Of a DNA stretch of 64,000 nucleotides, positions 30,600 through 38,956 are shown piece after piece. The DNA comes from CAZJHX01 sp964545715 (GTDB lineage Bacteria; Myxococcota_A; UBA9042; GCA-2863065). The stretch spans positions 5,563 through 69,562 of the forward strand of contig CAZJHX010000041.1 of NCBI GenBank assembly GCA_964545715.1, given 5' to 3'. The stretch's first letter is position 1. Every line of letters begins with the position of its first letter. The position numbers and the translations under genes were made by a program. The notes below the pieces were generated by a model. That model did not search any database. It had not been told where the DNA came from and saw only the letters and a program-made list of their open reading frames with translations.

Positions 30600-33084
30600 A
30601 GTTGTAGCCCCAGTCTTTCATCATCTGCCGGACGCTGGAGTCCATGTCCTCGCTGGACGTGGCGGCGCCGGCGCCCAGCTGGTTCGATTCCCGCCAGAAG
30701 AACACGCCGGCCTGTACCCCCGTCGAGATCGTCGGGCCCTCTGCGGGCGCCGCGGCCAGGGCAAAGTCGGCGTCGGAGGAGAGGGTGACCGGGTCGCTCA
30801 GCAGCTTCAGCCCGTAGGCGCCGACGTAGAAGCGGTCGGCGTCGATCGGCCGGTCGTCCAGGTCCAGCGAGAAGGTCAGGGGGGCGTTGGGCGGCCGCGT
30901 GTGAAAGCGGAAGCCGGTAAGCGCAGTCGGGTCGGTCCCGGCGTCGATGGAGACCGTAAGCGTGCCCGGAGACGTGATGGTCGAGCGGTCCGCAAGGCCC
31001 GTGTCCAGCGCCTCCACCGCCACGAAGCGCCCCGTGGTCTTGATGACCCCCCTGAAGCGGCCCTCAGAGTCGCCGCGATGTAGTCGAACGGTGTTCCATG
31101 CGGGTCGGCGCGCTGCCAGCTCGTCCTGCATCCCGCGCAGGGTGTCGCGCATCACCTGGAGCATGGCGGTGCCCGGGATGTTGGCCAGATTCATAAGCTC
31201 ATCGGGGTCGGTGCGCAGGTCGTACAGCTCTTCAAAGCTCTTGCTTCGGTCGTACTGCGTGTCGCTCTTGAAGTTCATCTCCAGCTTGGGGTCGTGCACG
31301 ATGTACTTGTGGTCGCGCCAGACCAGGGCCGTGGACAGGCGCGCCTCGGCGACCATCGGCGCAGGCTTGGGCGCCGGCCCACCCAGAATCGTGCCCGAGA
31401 AGTCGCGGCCCAGGTGGTCCGGGTGCGGCGCCACCCCCAACATGCCCAGAATCGTCGGCGGCAGGTCGACCAGGGAGATCGGCGCGTCGATCGTCGTGCC
31501 CTCAGGTACCCGATTGGGCTGCCGAAAGACCAGCGGCACGTGCACCTCTTCGTCGAAGAGCGTGTTGCCATGGGCGTAGACGCAGGCGTAGTCGAACGTC
31601 TTGTTCCAGCACTGGTGCCTGAAGTCCATCATCTCGCCGTGGTCCGCAAACAGCATCACCAGCGTGCGCCGGCTCAAGTCCAGCTCATCCAGCGTCTGAA
31701 TTACGCGGGCCAGGTGCTCGTCCACGTATTTGATCTCCCCCAGATAGCCCCACTTGAAGTTCTCGATGCCCTCCAGCTTGGGCTTGAACTTGAGCCAGCT
31801 GCTGTCGGGCGGCCAATACGGCTTGTGCGGCGCGTTGTAGTTGAGCACCACATACCAGCGCTGCGATTTGTGGCGCTTGATCCACTCGATGGCGCTGTCC
31901 GTCATCCACGGCGTGTCGAAGTCGCTGTTTCGGTGGTCCGTCACCGAGTCCCAGCCTGCGTCCAGGCTGATCTCCTGATTGCCGAACAAGAACGCGTTGT
32001 TGCCCACCGACCAGGTCCGATAGCCCATCTTGCGCAGCAGTCGGGGCAGCAGCGGTGGATCGCCCGCATAGAACGCCAGCTTCTCTTCCGGCGTCAGGTC
32101 CCACGCAGGGCTGTGAAAGCGCCCGTACCGTGGGTATTGGCCGGACAAGAACGTAAACGTGCTCAGCCGCGTCGCGTTGCCCGCTGAGCGCGCCTGCGTG
32201 AACGTGGTGCCCTGCTCCACCAGCGACTCCATGGTGTCAAACAGGTGTGGCAGGCGCCGGGCGTGGCGCAGCGGGCTGATCGTGTCGGCGCGCTGGGAGT
32301 CCACGATCACCATCAGCACGTTGTCAGCCACGTCCAGGCCGGTGGCGGCGCGCGCGGCGGCCGGGTCGGTCGTGGTGATCACCGCTTCGGCCAGCAGCGC
32401 GGTGTCGGTGTGCGTGTCCGTGACCCCGCTGGATATGCTCAGCGTCAGTTGGGTGCGCTGGTTTGCAAAGGCCGCCAGATCGACGGTCACCGGCTTCCAC
32501 CGCTTCAGCGTCTTGAGCAGGCCGGGGATGTCCTCCGACCGCCAGATCTCCTTCTTGCCCGCGCGCAGCACCGCCGTGATCGGCCCCAGCGCCCGCTCGC
32601 CGCCGTTTGTCGCGGCCGCATAGTCGAACCGCAGGCGGGCGGCCGCCGGAATCGTCACGTCCCAGGTGGCCTCGCACGGCGACGGCAGGGCGATCGCCGC
32701 GCGCATGTTCCACTGATTCAGGCTGCCGGTGGTCCAGGCCAGACGCTGCTGCAGACCGGCGTGCGCACCCGCAGCCCACGGGTTTGCGTAGCTGCGAATC
32801 GTCGGCTTGATCACCTCAAACCCGGCTTTGAGGTGCTTGGACTCCAGCTTGGCGTTGGCCAGCTCGTCGCTCAGATGCAGCACGATCGCCTCTTGCGCCC
32901 CGATTCGCTCGTGCCGGCTCTCGTCACGCTGGCGCACCACGAGAGCGGCCGAGCCGGCGTCCGGCGTCGGCGCCACGGGCTGAATACGGGCCTGCGTTTC
33001 CCGCTTGGGCGGTGGGTTGATCGCCTCGTCGTCGGCGAAACAGCCGCCGAATACCAGCAATCCGATCAGGGCAAAGCGCACCAT
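30598..33084 (-). CDS. Sulfatase-superfamily lipoprotein lacking the formylglycine motif
   Basis: 828 aa. Lipoprotein signal MVRFALIGLLVFGGC; this ATG is chosen over a GTG 42 nt upstream because TATCGT ends 8 nt before it. Residues about 30-250 are an unassigned beta-rich region. The alkaline-phosphatase-superfamily domain begins at NVLMVIVDSQRADT (metal Asp262), with LNYNAPHKPYWPP, MLFADHGEMMDF and DEEVHVPLVFR. The position of the sulfatase C/S-x-P-x-R motif reads SAGNATRLSTFTFLSG, so no Cys or Ser can be converted to formylglycine; a Thr nucleophile, as in phosphoglycerol transferases, is possible. A C-terminal beta domain follows. Probably a surface phospho- or sulfo-ester enzyme; substrate unknown. 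Confidence 0.8.
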   Translation of the reverse strand: MVRFALIGLLVFGGCFADDEAINPPPKRETQARIQPVAPTPDAGSAALVVRQRDESRHERIGAQEAIVLHLSDELANAKLESKHLKAGFEVIKPTIRSYANPWAAGAHAGLQQRLAWTTGSLNQWNMRAAIALPSPCEATWDVTIPAAARLRFDYAAATNGGERALGPITAVLRAGKKEIWRSEDIPGLLKTLKRWKPVTVDLAAFANQRTQLTLSISSGVTDTHTDTALLAEAVITTTDPAAARAATGLDVADNVLMVIVDSQRADTISPLRHARRLPHLFDTMESLVEQGTTFTQARSAGNATRLSTFTFLSGQYPRYGRFHSPAWDLTPEEKLAFYAGDPPLLPRLLRKMGYRTWSVGNNAFLFGNQEISLDAGWDSVTDHRNSDFDTPWMTDSAIEWIKRHKSQRWYVVLNYNAPHKPYWPPDSSWLKFKPKLEGIENFKWGYLGEIKYVDEHLARVIQTLDELDLSRRTLVMLFADHGEMMDFRHQCWNKTFDYACVYAHGNTLFDEEVHVPLVFRQPNRVPEGTTIDAPISLVDLPPTILGMLGVAPHPDHLGRDFSGTILGGPAPKPAPMVAEARLSTALVWRDHKYIVHDPKLEMNFKSDTQYDRSKSFEELYDLRTDPDELMNLANIPGTAMLQVMRDTLRGMQDELAARRPAWNTVRLHRGDSEGRFRGVIKTTGRFVAVEALDTGLADRSTITSPGTLTVSIDAGTDPTALTGFRFHTRPPNAPLTFSLDLDDRPIDADRFYVGAYGLKLLSDPVTLSSDADFALAAAPAEGPTISTGVQAGVFFWRESNQLGAGAATSSEDMDSSVRQMMKDWGYN

Positions 33085-33092
33085 CGCTCTGG

Positions 33093-33098
33093 ACGATA
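33093..33098 (-). promoter_or_regulatory. Candidate -10 box (TATCGT) for the sulfatase-family gene
   Basis: Minus-strand TATCGT ends 8 nt before the ATG at 33084, supporting that start and a leaderless transcript. Confidence 0.4.
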
Positions 33099-33134
33099 TC
33101 AGTCGCGTCGGGACTTGTGTCCGCACGTGTGCGT

Positions 33135-33140
33135 TACCAT
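33135..33140 (+). promoter_or_regulatory. Candidate -10 box (TACCAT) for the MMACHC-NTAQ1 gene
   Basis: TACCAT ends 6 nt before GTG 33147. It is divergent from the sulfatase-family promoter about 37 nt away. Confidence 0.4.
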
Positions 33141-33146
33141 CGCCAC

Positions 33147-34289
33147 GTGCTCGATGACCTTCAAGCGCAGTGCGCGGCCCACGGCTTCGACCTGGTCCAG
33201 CCGTTTCGGCTGAGCTGGTACAACGACGCCATCGAGCCGGCGTACAAGCTGCCTGACTTCGGCCGCCCGGACGCCCTGGCGGTGCTGATCGCCAACTCGC
33301 GCGCGCTGTGGCCCCATTTCATGGCCGCTGAGCACGCTGCGGCCCACCCGCTGGACAGCTGGATCGTCGACCGCATCAGCGCCGTCGCATCCGGTGTTCC
33401 CGCACGCACCGCCCTCTGGTTTCCACACGAGCCGCCCCCGCGCCTGCTGCCGTTTCAGCGACTAGCGCAGCTGGCCGGCTTGGCCTGGCTGAGCCCGAGC
33501 TGGCTGCTGGCGCATCCGATCTTCGGACCCTGGATCTCGCTGCGCGCCGTCATGGTCATCGACGCGCCCGGTCCGGCTGGGACCGCCCCTCAGGTGCCCG
33601 ATCCGTGCGGGCGCTGCGACCATGGCTGCCTGCCGCCGTTCAACGCCGCCATGGAGGGCCAAAACGATTGGCGGCAGTGGCTCGCCGTCCGCGACGCGTG
33701 TCCCCTGGGCAGAGAGCACCGCTTCAGCGAGCATCAGCTGCGCTACCACTACACCAAGGACCTGGCCGGGCTGTGCTATCAGCCCTACTGGTGCGAAGAG
33801 AATATCTGGCGTCTGGCCAGGACCGGCCGATTTCAGGGCGGGCACGCGGTCTTCATCTCCAGCCCGACCCGGCAGGTGGCGCTGTGGTCCCAACGCGCAA
33901 GCGACCGCGACGACGGGCTGACGGTCTGGGATTACCACGTGGTCCTGGCGCATCAAGGGCATGTCTGGGACGCCGACTGCCGCGCGGGTATGCCGCTGAG
34001 GCTCGATGACTGGCTTGCCGCGACCTTTCCGTACGGCGATCAGGTCCCCGAGCCGGTACGCCCGATGTTCAGGCTCGTCCCGCTGGAGAGGTATCAAACG
34101 ACATTTGCGTCGGATCGCTCTCACATGCTCAAAGAGGACGGCTCCTGGGCCAAGCCGCCACCGCCGTGGCCGCCGATCGGGGCGGGCATGAACCTGATGC
34201 GATTCGTCGCGATGGAGGACCCGGCCCTGGGCCCCGTCACGGATCTGTCAGCGCTTCGCCATCACCTGAGCGGCGATCCACGTCATTAG
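33147..34289 (+). CDS. Fusion of MMACHC (CblC)-like and NTAQ1 (N-terminal Gln amidase) domains
   Basis: 380 aa, no signal or TM segment. Residues 1-205 resemble vertebrate MMACHC, the cobalamin chaperone/dealkylase: FDLVQPFRLSWYNDAI, LLAHPIFGPWISLRAVMVID and DWRQWLAVRDACPLGREHRFSEHQ parallel the human protein in order. Residues 209-365 match NTAQ1 (WDYHV1), which deamidates N-terminal glutamine: CYQPYWCEENIW (Cys216), GLTVWDYHVVL (His264), VWDADC (Asp275) supply the catalytic triad, and FASDRSHMLKEDG, PPPPWPPI and GMNLMRFVAM complete the family. All catalytic residues are intact. GTG 33147 is chosen for its MMACHC-like N-terminus and -10 box; GTG 33117 and 33129 are also possible. The 3' end overlaps the convergent SDR gene by 42 nt. 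Any functional link between the domains is unknown. Confidence 0.87.
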   Translation: MLDDLQAQCAAHGFDLVQPFRLSWYNDAIEPAYKLPDFGRPDALAVLIANSRALWPHFMAAEHAAAHPLDSWIVDRISAVASGVPARTALWFPHEPPPRLLPFQRLAQLAGLAWLSPSWLLAHPIFGPWISLRAVMVIDAPGPAGTAPQVPDPCGRCDHGCLPPFNAAMEGQNDWRQWLAVRDACPLGREHRFSEHQLRYHYTKDLAGLCYQPYWCEENIWRLARTGRFQGGHAVFISSPTRQVALWSQRASDRDDGLTVWDYHVVLAHQGHVWDADCRAGMPLRLDDWLAATFPYGDQVPEPVRPMFRLVPLERYQTTFASDRSHMLKEDGSWAKPPPPWPPIGAGMNLMRFVAMEDPALGPVTDLSALRHHLSGDPRH

Positions 34290-35045
34290 CCGGCGCGGCA
34301 CAAACCGCAGCGTGAACATGCCGATGGCGTTCATCCACCCGTGAATGACGGAGCGGCGCCCGGCGAGCATCGACTTGAGCCCGAAGCGCGCGCAGTCTTC
34401 AGGCGTCAGCAGTATCTTTTTCTGCCAGTCGGGGATGTCGTGTCCGGCGACGGCCATGAACTCCGTCGACGTGCCGCCCGGCGACAGGCAGGTCAACGTG
34501 ACGCCGGACCCGCCCTCCTCGTAGGCCACCGCCTCCGTGAAGTTGCGCACGTAGGCTTTGCCCGCGGCGTAGCTGGCGTAATGCGGCGCCGGCAGCCAGG
34601 CCCCGATCGAGGCCACGTTCATGATGTAGCCGGCCTTGCGCGCCTTCATCGCGCGCAGAAAGCGCCAGGTCATCTCGGTCAGCGACGTGATGTTCAGCGT
34701 GATCTGCTGATGCGTCTTCTCCCACGGGATGTCCGCGAACGGATCCTGGGTGCCGAACCCCGCGTTGTTGATCAGGATGTCCACCGGCCGGCCGCTGCCC
34801 TCGGTCGTCTCGAACAGCTGGCCGGGTGTGGCCGGGTCGGACAGGTCGCTGGCGACGACCTCCACCGTGACCCCGTGCTGCTTCGACAACTCGTCCGCAA
34901 GCGCCGTGAGCCGCTCTTCGCGCCGCGCCGTGATGACCAGATTTGCGCCCGCCGCCGCCAGCTGGCGCGCAAAGTGGGTGCCGATGCCGCTGGAGGCGCC
35001 GGTGACCAGTGCCGTCTTGCCTTTGATGTTCATGGTGCGGGCCAC
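34248..35045 (-). CDS. Short-chain dehydrogenase/reductase
   Basis: 265 aa classical SDR. NAD(P)-binding TGASSGIGTHFARQLAAAG, NNAG motif (ILINNAGFGTQ), active-site YxxxK in YASYAAGKAYV with the catalytic Ser in NVASIGAW. ARREERL after beta2 suggests NADP preference. ATG at 35033 (MNIKGK) is an alternative start to GTG 35045. The last 14 codons overlap the end of the MMACHC-NTAQ1 gene on the other strand. Substrate not predictable. Confidence 0.9.
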   Translation of the reverse strand: MARTMNIKGKTALVTGASSGIGTHFARQLAAAGANLVITARREERLTALADELSKQHGVTVEVVASDLSDPATPGQLFETTEGSGRPVDILINNAGFGTQDPFADIPWEKTHQQITLNITSLTEMTWRFLRAMKARKAGYIMNVASIGAWLPAPHYASYAAGKAYVRNFTEAVAYEEGGSGVTLTCLSPGGTSTEFMAVAGHDIPDWQKKILLTPEDCARFGLKSMLAGRRSVIHGWMNAIGMFTLRFVPRRLMTWIAAQVMAKR

Positions 35046-35101
35046 GCTACGCCAAAAAGCCCGCGAATTCTATTGCGATGCAGGCGCACGGGTTGTGGTG
35101 G

Positions 35102-35107
35102 CATAAT
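35102..35107 (+). promoter_or_regulatory. Candidate -10 box (CATAAT) for the glycosyltransferase gene
   Basis: Five of six bases match TATAAT; it ends 8 nt before GTG 35116, again implying almost no leader. No clear -35 at the right distance. Confidence 0.4.
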
Positions 35108-35115
35108 CACTGTCC

Positions 35116-36438
35116 GTGGCGCACGCCGTTTCGAAATACCTGGCCCAATGGGCTGAGCCTCAAGCCGCTCTCAGCCAGTCGCTGGCCCAACGCTACGCCT
35201 TTGGTCTGGCGATTCCAGCCCTGGCCGAAGGACCCGGCCTCGTCGACACCCTGCAGACGATCGCGCTCGACCGGGGTGCCCCCCTGGTGGTGGTCGTCGT
35301 CAATAGCAGCGAGAATGCGACGCCGGCGCAGACAGGCATGAATCGCGAGACGATCTGCGCCATCGCCGGTCAGTGGCCTGTGGTTCGGATGCTGAGCGAA
35401 TTTGCGACAATGCATGCGTTCGGCGACGGGCACCTGATCACCCTGGATGTGATCCTCTCTCGCAAGCGGGCGGGCGTTGGGTTGGCGCGCAAGATCGGCC
35501 ACGACGTCCTGCTCTCCGCCTGGAGCCGTGAGCGGATCGCGTCCGACTGGCTGTATTCGACCGACGCCGATGTTCGGATCCCGCCGGATTTTTTTGATCC
35601 ACCGAGCCCGTCCGAGACAGCCGCTCCAAAGGCGGCCGCCATGCTCCAGCCGTTCACCCACGTGCCGGTGGAGCCGGCGCTGTCGGACGCGACAATGCGT
35701 TACGAAGCGCGCCTGCGTCATCACGTGCTGGGCCTGCGTTATGCGGGCAGCGCATATGCGTTTCACAATATCGGCAGCACCATCGCCTGCAACGCACAGT
35801 CCTACGCCCAGGTGAGAGGCTTCCCCGTCCGCGCCGCGGCCGAGGACTTCTATCTGCTGTCCAAGCTGTCCAAAGTCGGCTCGGTGATCCAGCGGCGTGG
35901 TCGTCCGCTCGAGATCGCCGGCCGGCGGTCATGGCGTGTCCCATTCGGCACAGGGGCAGCGATCACGAGGGCCGCTGCCCCCGACGACGCTCGGCCACCG
36001 CTTTGTTATCACCCCGCCCTGTTCCAGCTGCTGCGCTTGGCGCTCAAAGTCATGCACGCGGCGGTCGAACACGGCAGCCCACTGAACAGCGTCATCCAAG
36101 ACACGGCGAGCGGCTTGGACTCGAACCGCCTCGCGTTGTGGCGCCACGGGCTGGAGCAGAGAGCAGTCGCCCGGCTGGTGGATACCGTCAACGCGTCGGG
36201 GCTGCCCGCCGATCGCCGACACCGGCGCCTCAAAGACGGATTTGACGCGTTGCAGACCCTCAAGCTGATGCACGCCTGGCGGGCCGGCGGCCTGCCCGAT
36301 GTGTCCGTTGAACGCGCACTGCAAGAGTCGGTCTTCTGTCCGGAGCCACCGACGGAGCTGGAGGCGGTCTGCGCCTACCTGGCCCGTCTGGAAATCTCTA
36401 CTGCGATGCCACCGCACGTCCCTGCTTGCACGCCTTGA
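35116..36438 (+). CDS. GT-A-fold (family 2-like) glycosyltransferase
   Basis: 440 aa, GTG start. The N-terminal half reads as a nucleotide-sugar binding fold: AFGLAIPALAEGPGLVDTL, VVVVVNSSENA, then LYSTDADVRIPPDFF with a DxD-type metal site, and GFPVRAAAEDFYLLSKL, matching the ED acceptor/base motif of GT2 enzymes. The C-terminal about 170 residues are helical and unassigned. There is no transmembrane helix. Acceptor unknown; no cell-envelope polysaccharide cluster surrounds it. The end overlaps the convergent SGNH hydrolase gene by 41 nt. Confidence 0.72.
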   Translation: MAHAVSKYLAQWAEPQAALSQSLAQRYAFGLAIPALAEGPGLVDTLQTIALDRGAPLVVVVVNSSENATPAQTGMNRETICAIAGQWPVVRMLSEFATMHAFGDGHLITLDVILSRKRAGVGLARKIGHDVLLSAWSRERIASDWLYSTDADVRIPPDFFDPPSPSETAAPKAAAMLQPFTHVPVEPALSDATMRYEARLRHHVLGLRYAGSAYAFHNIGSTIACNAQSYAQVRGFPVRAAAEDFYLLSKLSKVGSVIQRRGRPLEIAGRRSWRVPFGTGAAITRAAAPDDARPPLCYHPALFQLLRLALKVMHAAVEHGSPLNSVIQDTASGLDSNRLALWRHGLEQRAVARLVDTVNASGLPADRRHRRLKDGFDALQTLKLMHAWRAGGLPDVSVERALQESVFCPEPPTELEAVCAYLARLEISTAMPPHVPACTP

Positions 36439-37168
36439 GCGCGCGCAGGATCGGTTTGGCCAGCAGGTGATACATCGCGTCGCGCGTCATGTGGATGCGG
36501 TCCGGCTCGTACACGTTGATTTTGGCGCGCTTGCCGGGCACGCGCAGCGTCTTGACCGGGCGGCCGCGCTTGCCCACGACCTGGGCGCGGATGTCCACGT
36601 GAAACGCGTGACCCTTAAACGCCGCCAGCCGCTCTTTGACGATGGTGTTGACCAGCAGGCTCATCTTTCGGGCGCGCGGCTGATTGAACACGCCGGGACC
36701 GACCCAGATAATCACGCGCTTTTTCCTGGGCCCGGCCGCCGTCTCCAGCAGCTTGTCCACGCGCGCGGTGTACTCGGCCTTCCACGCCGGGGTGCCGATC
36801 TTGATCCAGCGCTTGCCCTTTCGGATGCGCTGAAAGTCGTTCGTGCCCAGCGACACGATGAAGACATCGGGGTCCCACTGCTTTGCGATATCGGGCAGCT
36901 TGCCCAGCCAGTCGTGAAAGTCAGGTCGCGCCAGGCCGGACGATGCCTTGGCCCACTTGCGAAACTTGAATCCGGCCTTTGGCAGGTCCCGCTTCAAGTA
37001 GCTGCCCAGATAGCTGCCCAGCGTGGACGATCCGATCGCGTATACGAACGGCGTGGACGCCTTTAGTTTTGGACACTTGCGCTTGCCGGCGGACGCGGTG
37101 GCGGGGAGGATCAGGGCGGTGGCGATGATGCCGACGAGCCCTGCTGTGGATAGAAATCTCAAAACCAT
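36398..37168 (-). CDS. Secreted SGNH/GDSL-family hydrolase
   Basis: 256 aa. Signal peptide (TALILPATASA-GKRK), then SGNH blocks: GSSTLGSYLGS (catalytic Ser), FIVSLGTNDFQRI (block III Asn), and DRIHMTRDAMY (block V Asp/His). Such enzymes are periplasmic or extracellular esterases, often acting on acetylated polysaccharides or peptidoglycan. ATG 37168 lies only 3 nt after a CATAAT box; TTG 37162 (MRFLSTAG) is an alternative start consistent with that promoter. Convergent overlap with the glycosyltransferase gene. Confidence 0.8.
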   Translation of the reverse strand: MVLRFLSTAGLVGIIATALILPATASAGKRKCPKLKASTPFVYAIGSSTLGSYLGSYLKRDLPKAGFKFRKWAKASSGLARPDFHDWLGKLPDIAKQWDPDVFIVSLGTNDFQRIRKGKRWIKIGTPAWKAEYTARVDKLLETAAGPRKKRVIIWVGPGVFNQPRARKMSLLVNTIVKERLAAFKGHAFHVDIRAQVVGKRGRPVKTLRVPGKRAKINVYEPDRIHMTRDAMYHLLAKPILRALKACKQGRAVASQ

Positions 37169-37226
37169 CTGATTATGCAGACAAATGCGGGTCCCGCAAT
37201 CTTCCAGCCTCCTGCCGGACGGGGGT

Positions 37227-38195
37227 TTACCAGGTCAGGACGAGCTTGCCAAACGTGGCGTTGTTGCCCATTCGCTCGTGAGCGTGCGCCACATCTTTCA
37301 TGGGCAGCACGGCGTCCACCACCGGGCGGAGCGTGCCGTCCGCAAACTTCGGCAGCACCTGGTCGGTGAAGCGCTGCACCAGCGCGGCCTTCTCCTCCAG
37401 GGGGCGGCTGCGCAGGACGCTGCCCGTGATCGTGGCCCGCTTCGCCAGCAGCAGGCCCAGCGGCAGTGTGCCGTTGACGCCGCCGAGCAGCCCGATGGTG
37501 ACCATGCGGCCCCGGGGCTTCAGCGCCTTGATGTTCTCCTTGAGGTAGGCCGCCCCGATCGTGTCCAGGATGACGTCCGCGCGCACGCGCTTGGCAAAGG
37601 AGCCGTCTGTGACGTGGATCGAGTGCTTGAGGCCCAGGCCTGCGCATCGCTCGAGCTTGTCGGCCGACCGTGAGGTGCCCCAGACGGTGACCCCGGCGGC
37701 CTGCCCCAGCTGCAGGGCGGCGGTCCCGATGCCGCTGGCGATCGCGTGCACCAGCAGGGTCTCGCCCATCGTCAGACCCGCCTGCACGTGCACGGCGTCA
37801 AATACCGTGAGAAACGCCTCCGGGATGGCCGCGGCGTCGGTAAAGGACATGCCGTCCGGCACGGGCATCGCCTCGCGCTCGTGCACCACCAGATGCGTCG
37901 ACATAGACGCGCCGCCCACGATGCCCATGACCCGGTCGCCGACCGAGAATCGAGTCACTGCGGGGCCGACCTGCGAGACCGTCCCCGCGTACTCCAGGCC
38001 CGGTACGTCCGGCGCGACGCCCTTTGGCGCCGGGTAGACGCCCATCCGCTGCAGGCAGTCAGCCCGGTTGAGGCCCGCCGCTGCGACCTCGATCATCAGC
38101 TCTCCGCCGCCCGGCTCGCGCACATCCAGATCGCCGATGGTCAAAACGTCGGGGCCGCCTGCGCCCTGGATGCGTACCGCTCGTGCAGAAATCAC
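37227..38195 (-). CDS. Zinc-type MDR NAD(P)H:quinone oxidoreductase
   Basis: 322 aa medium-chain dehydrogenase/reductase without structural zinc Cys, of the PIG3/quinone oxidoreductase branch: AAGLNRADCLQRMGVYP, VPGLEYAGTVSQVG, LLVHAIASGIGTAALQLGQ (NADPH site) and DVILDTIGAAYLKENI. Usually reduces quinones or other electrophiles. Starts with GTG overlapping the stop of the ABC permease gene (GTGA), so it is the last gene of that operon. A metabolic link to the transporter is not evident. Confidence 0.88.
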   Translation of the reverse strand: MISARAVRIQGAGGPDVLTIGDLDVREPGGGELMIEVAAAGLNRADCLQRMGVYPAPKGVAPDVPGLEYAGTVSQVGPAVTRFSVGDRVMGIVGGASMSTHLVVHEREAMPVPDGMSFTDAAAIPEAFLTVFDAVHVQAGLTMGETLLVHAIASGIGTAALQLGQAAGVTVWGTSRSADKLERCAGLGLKHSIHVTDGSFAKRVRADVILDTIGAAYLKENIKALKPRGRMVTIGLLGGVNGTLPLGLLLAKRATITGSVLRSRPLEEKAALVQRFTDQVLPKFADGTLRPVVDAVLPMKDVAHAHERMGNNATFGKLVLTW

Positions 38196-38956
38196 GCTTG
38201 AGGATCTCCTGTGTATTCACGTCGCTGAAAAGCCATAATGCCCGCCGCTGCGGCCAACGCCAGCACGAGCGCCACGATGCCGACGCTGGTGCTCATGGCG
38301 ACCTGTGTATCGATAAGTGCGGCCAGCCCCTCTTTCTTTTGCTCCAGCCCGGCGATGTTCACCAGATTGGCGCGCATGGTGACATGGCGAGCGGCCATCG
38401 GCAGGTTGGACAGCGGCAGGTCGACCAGCAGCAGCGCCAGCAGCCCGACCGTGAAGGGCCGCTTGAACACGGCGCCGATGGCGGCAAAGAGGGTCGTGTA
38501 GCAGACGCTGCCCAGCACGAGCGCCGACACGATGCGGGCCAGGCGTCCGGAGTCCGGTGAGACCCCCAAAATCGCGATATGGGCCGCCGTACAGCCGAGC
38601 ACGATCGCCAGCACGACCACGATAGCCGTCGCCAGGCGCCCCAGATACAGGGTGGCGCGCGAGATCGGGCGCATCAGCAGATAGGTCAGCGTGCCGCCCT
38701 CGACCTCGTCACGCACGACGGCGATGCCGTACATCATGGCCATGAAGGGCAGCACAAAGCCCAGCAGCATGTCGTTGGTCAGCGTGTTGAGCCCCGTCTC
38801 CAGGTCGCTGGCCTCGGACCGCGTGACAAACGCGACCGCGATGTCCATGCCGACCAGCGCCAGAATCGACAGGCTGCGCACCCGCAGCACGGTGTTGCGC
38901 ATGTACAGCTTGCCCATGGCAAAGCCGGCGGCAGCGGGGTTCAGCGGCGCTGTCAT
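38192..38956 (-). CDS. ABC-2-type transporter permease
   Basis: 254 aa with six predicted TMs: NTVLRVRSLSILALVGMDI, LGFVLPFMAMMYGIAVV, LATAIVVVLAIVLGCTAA, IVSALVLGSVCYTTLFAAIG, FTVGLLALLLVDLP, and a C-terminal VGIVALVLALAAAAGIMAF. RDEVEGGTLTYLLMRPISR is the coupling-helix segment typical of ABC-2 permeases. The ATG at 38956 overlaps the stop of its ATPase gene (ATGA); the frame open further upstream lies within that gene and is not used. Confidence 0.85.
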   Translation of the reverse strand: MTAPLNPAAAGFAMGKLYMRNTVLRVRSLSILALVGMDIAVAFVTRSEASDLETGLNTLTNDMLLGFVLPFMAMMYGIAVVRDEVEGGTLTYLLMRPISRATLYLGRLATAIVVVLAIVLGCTAAHIAILGVSPDSGRLARIVSALVLGSVCYTTLFAAIGAVFKRPFTVGLLALLLVDLPLSNLPMAARHVTMRANLVNIAGLEQKKEGLAALIDTQVAMSTSVGIVALVLALAAAAGIMAFQRREYTGDPQA

